Below, one piece after another: positions 35,954 to 41,991 of a stretch of 41,991 nucleotides of DNA. The position numbers and the translations under genes were made by a program. The notes beneath the pieces were generated by a model that was not told where the DNA came from, made no database searches, and was given only the letters and a program-made list of their open reading frames with translations. Location of the stretch: positions 1 to 41,991 of the forward strand of contig JBDIBB010000022.1 in the NCBI GenBank assembly GCA_039812685.1, read 5' to 3'. Each line of letters begins with the position of its first letter. Within the stretch, counting starts at the first letter, position 1. This DNA comes from JBDIBB01 sp039812685. GTDB lineage: Bacteria > Acidobacteriota > Vicinamibacteria > Vicinamibacterales > JAFNAJ01.

Positions 35954-37069
35954 TCATCCCGCGGCCTCGCGGCGCAGCCGCAGCGCCGCCAGCGCCATCG
36001 CCGCGGCCGTGAAGATCAGCAGCGCCGCAATCTGCGGCCAGACGTAGGCGAACCCGACACCCTTCAGCACGATGCCGCGCAGGGCCGCCAGGTAGTAGCG
36101 GGCCGGCACGACATAGGTGACCGCCCGCACGAACCCGGGCATGCTCGCGATCGGGAACACGAACCCCGAGAGGATGAACGTCGGCAGGAACGACACGAGC
36201 AGCGCGACCTGGAAGGCCGCCTGCTGCGAGTCGACGAGCGTCGAGATGAGCAGGCCGAGCGCCAGGGCGCCGGCGACGAAGACGAAGGTCACCGTCAACA
36301 GCAGGCCCCACGACCCCCGCATCGGCATGCCGAAGAAGGCCATCGCCGCCAGCAGCACCGCCGTGGCGGAGACGAACGACAGCACGACGTAGGGCAGCAC
36401 CTTGCCAACCACGTAGTGCCCCGTCCCGATCGGCGCCATCCGGATCTGCTCCATCGTCGCCCGCTCCTTTTCCCTGACGACGGAGAGCGCGGTGAGGACG
36501 ACGGCGGTGATCATGGCGATGAACCCGATCAGTCCGGGCACGAGGAACAGGGTGCTGTTGAGCTCCGGGTTGAACCACACGCGCGGCTCGACCGCAAGCG
36601 GCGCGACGGCCGTGCCCAGGCGCTCGATCTGGAGGTCGGCCGACACGCCGCCGACGATCGCCACGGCGTAGCCCATGACCGTGGTGGCGGTGTTGGCGTT
36701 GTCGCCGTTGATGAGCACCTGCACGCGCGCCTGCCGGCCGTTGCGCAGATCGCGGCCGGTTCCTTCCGGGATCACCAGGACCAGCCGCGCGAGGTTGCGG
36801 TCGAGCAGGCGGTGGATCTCGGCGTCGGCGTGGACGCTGGCCACCTGGTCGAAGTAGCCCGAGTTGGTGAAGGCCGCGACGATCTGCCGGCTCTCGGGCG
36901 TGGCGTCGCGATCCTGCACCGCCAGCGGCACGCGACGGATGTCGAAGTTCAGCGCGTAGCCGTAGAGCCAGAGCAGGAACAGCGGCACGAGCAGCACGAT
37001 GAGCAGCGTCGGCACGTCGCGCAGCACCTGACGCCATTCCTTCCGCGCGATGGCGAGGACCTTCCGCAT
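35954..37069 (-). CDS. ABC-2 type permease (YbhS-like)
   Basis: A 371-aa inner-membrane permease with the same layout as its neighbour: cytosolic MRKVLAIARKEWRQVLRDVPT, a first helix (LLIVLLVPLFLLWLYGYAL), an extracytoplasmic domain (residues ~45-170) and five C-terminal helices. The coupling-helix segment SVVREKERATMEQIRMAPIGTGHYVVGKVLPY is conserved with the neighbour. The two proteins are clearly paralogous and probably pair as a heterodimer. The ATG at 37069 has AGGAA upstream. The gene starts 20 nt after the second ATPase gene. Confidence 0.92.
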   Translation of the reverse strand: MRKVLAIARKEWRQVLRDVPTLLIVLLVPLFLLWLYGYALNFDIRRVPLAVQDRDATPESRQIVAAFTNSGYFDQVASVHADAEIHRLLDRNLARLVLVIPEGTGRDLRNGRQARVQVLINGDNANTATTVMGYAVAIVGGVSADLQIERLGTAVAPLAVEPRVWFNPELNSTLFLVPGLIGFIAMITAVVLTALSVVREKERATMEQIRMAPIGTGHYVVGKVLPYVVLSFVSATAVLLAAMAFFGMPMRGSWGLLLTVTFVFVAGALALGLLISTLVDSQQAAFQVALLVSFLPTFILSGFVFPIASMPGFVRAVTYVVPARYYLAALRGIVLKGVGFAYVWPQIAALLIFTAAAMALAALRLRREAAG

Positions 37070-37089
37070 CGGGTCTGGTTCCTGCGCGA

Positions 37090-38085
37090 TCAGGCGCCGC
37101 GCGCGGCGCCGGCGCCCGCGGGCGGGCGATCCGCCTCGGCGCGCTCCACCACGTCGAGGAACACGTCCTCGAGCGACGGGTTGACGGGCGCCACCGCGTC
37201 AACCCGCAGGCCCGCGTCGCGCACCCACCCGCCGACGGCGTCGGGCGCGTGCGAGGCCCCCCGCAGCACGACGTGGACGGCGGTGCCGAAGATGCTGGTC
37301 TTCTCCACCTCCGGCCGTGCGTCGAGGGCGCGCATCACCTCCACCGGCCGCGGCGCCTGCACCTGGACGATCGGGCGCCGCTCGAACACGCCCTTCAGCC
37401 CGGCGGTGGTGCCGAGCGCGGCCAGCCGTCCCGCGTGCATGATGGCGAGCCGGTGGCAGTGCTCGGCCTCGTCCAGGTAGTGCGTGGTCACGAGCACCGT
37501 CGTGCCCTCGGCCGAGAGCCGCTCGATCAGCGCCCAGAACCGGCGGCGCGAGAGGGGATCGACGCCGCCCGTCGGCTCGTCGAGCAGGACGATTGGCGGG
37601 CGGTGCAGGATGGCGCAGCCCAGCGCGAGCCGCTGGCGCCAGCCGCCCGCGAGGTCGCGGGCCAGCAGCTGCTCGCGGCCGGCCAGGCCGGCCATCTCCA
37701 CGACGAAGCGGCGGCGATCGTCGAACTCGCGCCGGTCGATCCCGTAGATGCCGGCGAAGAACCGGATGTTCTGATCGACGGTGAGGCGCTCGTACAGCGA
37801 GAAACGCTGCGACATGTAGCCGAGGCGCCGCTTCACGCCCTCGGGATCGCGGGTGACGTCGACGCCGCCGACCCGGGCGGTGCCGGAGGTCGGCTGCAGC
37901 AGGCCGCACAGCATGCGGATGGTCGTCGACTTGCCGGCACCGTTGCTGCCGAGGAACCCGAAGACCTCGCCGCGACGCACGTCGAACGACACGCCATCGA
38001 CGGCGACGAACGCGCCGAAACGTCGCGTGAGGTCGTGCACCTCGATGGCGAGATCGCCAGCCGGCGCCTGGTTCGCAGTCACCAT
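37090..38085 (-). CDS. ABC transporter ATPase equivalent to the C-terminal half of YbhF
   Basis: A 331-aa ATPase. Walker A is GSNGAGKST at residues 46-54, the Q-loop segment is MSQRFSLYERLT, Walker B is IVLLDEPTGGVDP, and the H-loop is TTHYLDEAEHC with His202 present. The ABC signature is degenerate: LAGGWRQ at 145-151 in place of LSGGxxQ. This combination mirrors the second half of E. coli YbhF (degenerate signature, intact His). A ~100-residue C-terminal regulatory part ends in NPSLEDVFLDVVE, common to drug-export ATPases. It lies between the TolC-type gene (20-nt gap) and the permeases. ATG 38085 is chosen, with AAGGG upstream. It is predicted to dimerise with the other ATPase of the operon. 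Confidence 0.93.
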   Translation of the reverse strand: MVTANQAPAGDLAIEVHDLTRRFGAFVAVDGVSFDVRRGEVFGFLGSNGAGKSTTIRMLCGLLQPTSGTARVGGVDVTRDPEGVKRRLGYMSQRFSLYERLTVDQNIRFFAGIYGIDRREFDDRRRFVVEMAGLAGREQLLARDLAGGWRQRLALGCAILHRPPIVLLDEPTGGVDPLSRRRFWALIERLSAEGTTVLVTTHYLDEAEHCHRLAIMHAGRLAALGTTAGLKGVFERRPIVQVQAPRPVEVMRALDARPEVEKTSIFGTAVHVVLRGASHAPDAVGGWVRDAGLRVDAVAPVNPSLEDVFLDVVERAEADRPPAGAGAARGA

Positions 38086-38105
38086 GTCCCTTCGCCGCGT
38101 GGCCG

Positions 38106-39461
38106 TCAGCGCCCGAGCGCGCGGTCGAGCGCGGCCTGCGCCACGCGCACGCCCGCCAGCGCCCGCGCGCGGTCGAGTTCGGCCTGCAGCAGCAGCGCCT
38201 GCGCGTCGAGCACGTCGGTGCTCGAGGCAACGCCTGCCTCGTAGCGGTCCTGCAGGACCCGTCGCGCCTCGGCGGCGCTGCGCACGGCGTCGGTCGCGGC
38301 CGCGGCCGCGGCGCGTCCCGAGTCGATGTCGAGCACGCGCTGCCGCACGTCGAGATCGATGGCGCTGTCGAGGTCGGCCAGGCGTTCGCGCAGCGCGCGG
38401 GTCGCGGCGTCGGCGGCCGCGGTCTCCGCGCGCACCCGGCCACCGTCGAACAGCGTCCAGTTCGCGGTGACGCCCACGTCCCAGGAGTCGTGCCACGCCG
38501 CCGCGCGCGGGAAGATGCGCGGGTTCGGCCGCGCGTAGTCGACGCCGCTCGACACCAGCACCTGCGGCAGCCGTCCGGCGGCCGCCGCCTCGCGGCGCGC
38601 GTCCTGCGCGAGCAGGCGGCCGGCCAGCGCCTGGCGGTCCTGCCGCGCGCCGAGCGCCTCGGCCACCAGCGCAGCGGCATCCGCGTCGGAACGCGAGACC
38701 TCCTCCAGCGGCTCGGTGGGCTCGATCGCGGCGCCGGGTGGCGCCCCGATCAGGCGGCCGAGCTGCATCGTCCCCACGCGCACGGCGTTCTGCGCATCGA
38801 CGAGCAGGGCGCGCTGCAGCGATTCGCGGGCCTCGGCCGACAGCACGTCGCTCGGCGGCACGAAGCCCGCCGCGAGCCGCGCGCGCGCGTCGGCCAGGTG
38901 CGCCCTCACCCGATCGAGCGCGTGCCCGACCACGGCGGCGGTCTCGCGCGAGGTGACCAGCGCCCAGTAGGCGCGCGTCACGTCGAGGCGCAGGTCGGCC
39001 CGCGCCACCGCCAGATCGGCGCGGCTGGCATCGGCCTCGGCCAGCGCCGCGCGCGAGAGCGAGTCGAGGCGGCCACCCGAATACACGAGCCACTGGACGT
39101 CGAGCCGCGTGCGCACGTTGTCGGGCACGTCCGGATAGAGGACGCGCCACGCGCCGCCGGGCTGCGGCACGCCGAACTCGGCGACGTGGTTCGTGCGCGT
39201 GTAGCCGCCCTGCAGCGCCACCAGCGGCAGGCGCGTGAGCCTCGCCGCGTCGGCCGTCGCGCGCGCCGCCTCCGCCCGCGCGCTCGACTCCCCGAGGCGA
39301 TGGCTGGCCGCCGTGGCCCGCGCCAGCGCCTCGTCGAGCGACAGGCGCAGGACCGGTTCACCAGGATCGCGCGTCGCCAGCGGCTGCGCGAGCGCCGGCG
39401 CCGCCGGCGCGATCAGCGCCAGCGCCAGCGCGAGTGGGACAACCAGGGGAGTGCGTGACAT
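38106..39461 (-). CDS. TolC-family outer-membrane efflux channel
   Basis: A 451-aa outer-membrane protein with a signal peptide (PLVVPLALALALIAPAAPALA). Two repeats of the OEP fold are visible: helical segments rich in Ala/Arg (LSLDEALARATAASHRLGESSARAEAARATADAARLTRLP; and DSAIDLDVRQRVLDIDSGRAAAAAATDAVRSAAEARRVLQDRYEAGVASSTDVLDAQ, given here only as regions), each followed by a beta-strand pair (ALQGGYTRTN; VTANWTLFDGGRVRAE). The NWTLFDGGR and YEAGVASSTDVLDAQ motifs are typical. It should form the trimeric exit duct for the export complex encoded around it. Its position between the two ATPase genes is unusual: in E. coli the ybhGFSR cluster has no channel gene and must use TolC. Confidence 0.92.
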   Translation of the reverse strand: MSRTPLVVPLALALALIAPAAPALAQPLATRDPGEPVLRLSLDEALARATAASHRLGESSARAEAARATADAARLTRLPLVALQGGYTRTNHVAEFGVPQPGGAWRVLYPDVPDNVRTRLDVQWLVYSGGRLDSLSRAALAEADASRADLAVARADLRLDVTRAYWALVTSRETAAVVGHALDRVRAHLADARARLAAGFVPPSDVLSAEARESLQRALLVDAQNAVRVGTMQLGRLIGAPPGAAIEPTEPLEEVSRSDADAAALVAEALGARQDRQALAGRLLAQDARREAAAAGRLPQVLVSSGVDYARPNPRIFPRAAAWHDSWDVGVTANWTLFDGGRVRAETAAADAATRALRERLADLDSAIDLDVRQRVLDIDSGRAAAAAATDAVRSAAEARRVLQDRYEAGVASSTDVLDAQALLLQAELDRARALAGVRVAQAALDRALGR

Positions 39462-39471
39462 GGCTGATGCC

Positions 39472-40482
39472 TCAAGAGGAAGCGCCGGGCGGACCCGCCG
39501 CGGCGCGGCTGGCCGGGGCCACCCCCCGCAATCGTTCGATGAACACGTCCTCGAGCGACGGCATCACACGCCGCACCGCTTCCACGGCCAGGCCCGCCTC
39601 GCGCAGCCGCGCCGCGACGGTACGTTGCGCGGCGTCGCCGTCCGGCGTGCGCAGGTGCGCGTGCGCGCGTGCGCCGAAGGCCTGCACGTCGGCCACCTCG
39701 TCGCAGGCGGCGAGCAGTTCGACCGCCCTGGCGGCCGGCGATGCCACCACCTCGAGCACGACGCCGGGGAAGGCGGCGCGCAGGCGATCGGGATCGTCGA
39801 GCGCGACGAGACGGCCCTCGTGCAGCAGCGCCACGCGCCCGCAGCGCTCGGCCTCGTCCAGGTACGGCGTGGCCATGACAATCGTCAGCCCGTCCTCGAG
39901 GAACTCGGAGAGCAGCTTCCAGAACTCACGACGCGACACCGGGTCGACACCGGCCGTGGGCTCGTCGAGCAGGATGACATCGGGCTCGTGGACCAGCGTG
40001 CACGCCAGCGCCAGCTTCTGCTTCATGCCGCCCGACAGGCGTTCGGCCAGGCGATGGCGGAACGACGTGAGCTGCGTCATCTCGAGCAGGCGCTGCCGCC
40101 GCGCGCGATAGTCGCGCAGGCCGTGAATCTCGGCGGCGAACGCGATGTTCTCGTCCACGCTGAGATCGCCGTAGAGGCTGAAGCGCTGCGACAGGTAGCC
40201 GACCCGCTCGGTGAGGGCGCGATGCTCGCCGATCGGATCCCGCCCCAGCACCCTGATGCGGCCGCGCTGGGCCCGCAGCAGGCCGCACATCAGCCGGATC
40301 GTCGTCGTCTTGCCGGCGCCGTCGGGACCGATCAGGCCGAACATCTCGCCGCGCGCCACCTCGAACGCAAGCCCGTCGACCGCGACGAGGTGGCCGAAGG
40401 CGCGCGTGACGTCCTCGAGGACGATGGCCGGCTGCGCGGCGGCCGATGAAGGCAGGTCGGCGCCCGGCACGATGGACCTCAC
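39472..40482 (-). CDS. ABC transporter ATPase equivalent to the N-terminal half of YbhF
   Basis: A 336-aa ATPase. Walker A is GPDGAGKTT from residue 52, an Asp-containing form also found in the first half of E. coli YbhF. The Q-loop segment is LSQRFSLYGDLS, the signature is intact (LSGGMKQKLALACTL from residue 149), and Walker B is VILLDEPTAGVDP. The H-loop histidine is missing: VMATPYLDEAERC has Pro206 where His is expected. The C-terminal ~100 residues end in MPSLEDVFIERL. The start is GTG 40482, which overlaps the stop of the adaptor gene as GTGA; a GTG at 40470 is an alternative. It forms a predicted asymmetric pair with the other ATPase: one consensus and one degenerate ATP site. Confidence 0.93.
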   Translation of the reverse strand: MRSIVPGADLPSSAAAQPAIVLEDVTRAFGHLVAVDGLAFEVARGEMFGLIGPDGAGKTTTIRLMCGLLRAQRGRIRVLGRDPIGEHRALTERVGYLSQRFSLYGDLSVDENIAFAAEIHGLRDYRARRQRLLEMTQLTSFRHRLAERLSGGMKQKLALACTLVHEPDVILLDEPTAGVDPVSRREFWKLLSEFLEDGLTIVMATPYLDEAERCGRVALLHEGRLVALDDPDRLRAAFPGVVLEVVASPAARAVELLAACDEVADVQAFGARAHAHLRTPDGDAAQRTVAARLREAGLAVEAVRRVMPSLEDVFIERLRGVAPASRAAAGPPGASS

Positions 40483-41546
40483 CGCGGGGCCGGAGCGCCC
40501 ACCGGCTGCAGCGGCAGCTCCGCCTCGACCGGCATGCCCGCCTTCAGGACGCCGGCGCGGTTGTCGACCGACACCTTGAGCCGGTAGACCAGCTTCGAGC
40601 GCTCCTCGGCCGTCTGGGCGTTGCGCGGGGTGAACTCGGCGCGCGGCGAGATGTAGGTGACGATGCCGGGCAGCGCGTCGCCGCCCGCGTCGGTGCGCAC
40701 CGTCGCCGTCTGGCCGAGACGGATGCGCGGCACGACCGGCTCGTCCACGTAGACGTTGGCCCACGCGCGATCCAGATCGGTGACGATGACGAGCGCGGTC
40801 CGCGGCGCGACGAGTTCGCCGGGCTCGACCAGCTTCTGCGTGACGACGCCCTGGCCCGGCGACACGACGGTGGCATCGCGCACCGCCTTCTCGAGCACCG
40901 CGATCTGCGCGTCGACGGTGGCGACGCGGGCGCGCGCCGCCTCGATCTCCTGCCGGCGGGCGCCGGCCGCCAGCCGGCGCACGACCTCGTGCGCGGCCCG
41001 CACCCGCGCCTCGGCGGCCGCCACGCGATCCTGCGCCACGCGGCGCCGCGTCGCCGCATCGTCACGCTGCTTGCGCGAGCCCGAGTTGACGGCCAGCAGA
41101 TCTTCGAAGCGCTTCAGGTCGGTTGCCGACGCCTCGAGCTCGGCCTGCGCCGCGGCCGTGTCCGACTCGGCGGCGGCGGCCTGGGCCTCGGCCTGGCGCA
41201 GATCCTCCGCGCGCGCGCCGGCCAGCAGCAGCCGCAACTGTGAATCGGCCTGGTCCCGGTCGGCCCGCGCGCGCACCAGCGCGAGATCGGCGTCGGCGGT
41301 GTCCAGACGGGCGAGCACGTCGCCGGCGGAGACGCGCGCGCCCTCGTCCACCTTCAACTCGACGAGGCGTCCCCCGACTTCGGGGGCGACGCGCACCTCC
41401 GTCGCCTCGACGTGCCCCGAGGCGACCGCACGATCGGCGGACGGCGCCTCGCGGCATCCGCCTGCCAGCGCCGCGGCAACGAGCACCGCGGCCAGCGCGG
41501 CGCCACCGGAGCGGTCCCGGACGAAGCGGCATCGCGGACTGGTCAT
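40479..41546 (-). CDS. HlyD-type membrane-fusion adaptor (YbhG-like), probable lipoprotein
   Basis: A 355-aa periplasmic adaptor. The signal region ends in AALAGGC, a plausible lipobox, so the protein may be lipid-anchored. It has the biotinyl-lipoyl-like half ATEVRVAPEVGGRLVELKVDEGARVSAGDVLARLDTADADLAL, a long alpha-hairpin (residues ~95-215; Ala/Arg/Glu-rich coiled coil), the second lipoyl half (DATVVSPGQGVVTQKLVEPGELVAP), and a beta-barrel (VYVDEPVVPRIRLGQTATVRTDA). It should link the inner-membrane ABC permeases to the TolC-type channel. The start ATG 41546 overlaps the stop of the TetR gene as ATGA. It is coupled in turn to the ATPase gene by GTGA. Confidence 0.93.
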   Translation of the reverse strand: MTSPRCRFVRDRSGGAALAAVLVAAALAGGCREAPSADRAVASGHVEATEVRVAPEVGGRLVELKVDEGARVSAGDVLARLDTADADLALVRARADRDQADSQLRLLLAGARAEDLRQAEAQAAAAESDTAAAQAELEASATDLKRFEDLLAVNSGSRKQRDDAATRRRVAQDRVAAAEARVRAAHEVVRRLAAGARRQEIEAARARVATVDAQIAVLEKAVRDATVVSPGQGVVTQKLVEPGELVAPRTALVIVTDLDRAWANVYVDEPVVPRIRLGQTATVRTDAGGDALPGIVTYISPRAEFTPRNAQTAEERSKLVYRLKVSVDNRAGVLKAGMPVEAELPLQPVGAPAPR

Positions 41547-41991
41547 GACACGACCTTCCTGGACGTCGCCGGCGCACGCGGCGGGCGACACAGCGAGGCG
41601 ATGGCGAGATCCTGCATGGCCGCGACGAGCGCGTCGCGGGCGGGCACGTCGGGCAGCCGGCCGCCGAAGCGCGCGATGCGCGCGCGGGCTGGCGCGCCGG
41701 CAAGCGCCATGACGATCGGGCCGACCACCGAGAAGTAGGCCAGCAGCGGGGCGACGGGCCTGAAGTGCCCCTGCCGCACGCCCTGGTCGAGGATGGCGAG
41801 AAACGTGCCGGGCACCACGAGCATCGCCGCAACGGTGGCCGCGTCGAGATGGCGGCCGCTCTCGAGGGCCTCGCGGAACATGACGTGGGGGAAGTCGGGC
41901 CGCGCGATCAGCTCGCCGGCGAAGGCGGCGACGAACTCCCGCAGCCGGTCGGCGGGCGCCGCGGTGGACTCCCGCAGGTGACGCGTGCGTT
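41543..41991 (-). CDS. TetR/AcrR-family regulator, C-terminal part (truncated by window edge)
   Basis: The frame is open from the window end to a TGA at 41545-41543, giving about 148 C-terminal residues. The visible part is the all-helical ligand-binding domain: HLRESTAAPADRLREFVAAFAGELIARPDF, then the typical PHVMFREALESGRHLD, LVVPGTFLAILDQGVRQGHFRPVAPLLAYFSVVGPIVM and a final helix. The phrase FREALESGRHLD and the overall pattern fit CecR/YbiH-like TetR regulators, which precede ybhGFSR in E. coli. The DNA-binding helix-turn-helix lies beyond the window. It is coupled to the adaptor gene, so it probably autoregulates the efflux operon. The operon promoter is outside the window. Confidence 0.75.
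   Translation of the reverse strand, partial: RTRHLRESTAAPADRLREFVAAFAGELIARPDFPHVMFREALESGRHLDAATVAAMLVVPGTFLAILDQGVRQGHFRPVAPLLAYFSVVGPIVMALAGAPARARIARFGGRLPDVPARDALVAAMQDLAIASLCRPPRAPATSRKVVS

Noticed and set aside
35954..40482. Two separate ABC exporters joined by chance
   Set aside because: Spacing of 10-20 nt throughout, complementary ATPase defects and paired permeases point to one complex.

Overview
This 42-kb window is very G+C-rich bacterial chromosome with dense gene packing. No rRNA, tRNA, CRISPR array, insertion sequence or phage gene was seen. Third-position G+C is so high that nearly every gene casts long false open frames on the other frames. A TolB-domain Ser/Thr kinase, a UPF0182 protein, a deoxyhypusine-synthase-like protein, a sufBCDSU operon and a clpS-clpA-grpE block together fit a high-GC Acidobacteriota of the Vicinamibacteria type. 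This placement is inference from gene content, not a phylogenetic result.

Layout. Positions 1-3581 hold the tail of an unidentified gene translationally coupled to a large Eco57I-type adenine-N6 DNA methyltransferase, probably the edge of a restriction or defence locus. Positions 3594-4744 (minus) hold a TauE/SafE (TSUP) permease and a coupled DUF1634 membrane protein. Positions 4801-13387 (plus) hold a Ser/Thr kinase with TolB-like and TPR regions, a ketopantoate-reductase-family protein, an APC amino-acid permease, an exported HEAT-repeat/cyclophilin fusion and a deoxyhypusine-synthase-family protein. Positions 13491-17397 (minus) hold a Tat-exported S66 LD-carboxypeptidase and a UPF0182 membrane protein. 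Positions 17715-23615 (minus) are a complete SUF iron-sulfur assembly operon, sufB-sufC-sufD-sufS-sufU-DUF59. It has a well-formed sigma70-type promoter carrying two IscR-like dyads. Positions 23838-26482 (minus) hold an MBL-fold hydrolase and an exported amidohydrolase. Positions 26951-30384 (plus) hold clpS, clpA and grpE (protein quality control). Positions 30447-34772 (minus) hold a TPM-domain membrane protein coupled to an exported GH36 alpha-galactosidase, then a LolA-like exported protein. Positions 34822-41991 (minus) form one seven-gene efflux operon: TetR regulator (cut by the window edge), HlyD-type adaptor, ABC ATPase, TolC-type channel, second ABC ATPase, and two ABC-2 permeases.

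How the genes work together. The SUF operon supplies a cysteine desulfurase (SufS), its Zn-dependent sulfur acceptor (SufU), the SufBCD scaffold and a DUF59 maturation factor. The right-hand operon resembles cecR-ybhG-ybhF-ybhS-ybhR of E. coli, but the two halves of YbhF are separate genes with an outer-membrane channel gene between them. The two ATPases carry complementary defects, predicting an asymmetric heterodimer with one working ATP site.

The most interesting signals are the paired IscR-like dyads in the suf promoter, the split asymmetric ABC ATPase pair, the methyltransferase locus at the left edge, the bacterial deoxyhypusine-synthase homologue, and several genes whose -10 box lies only 7-10 nt before the ATG. 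I did not find a clearly new multi-gene system; the left-edge methyltransferase locus is the best candidate, but it is cut off by the window.
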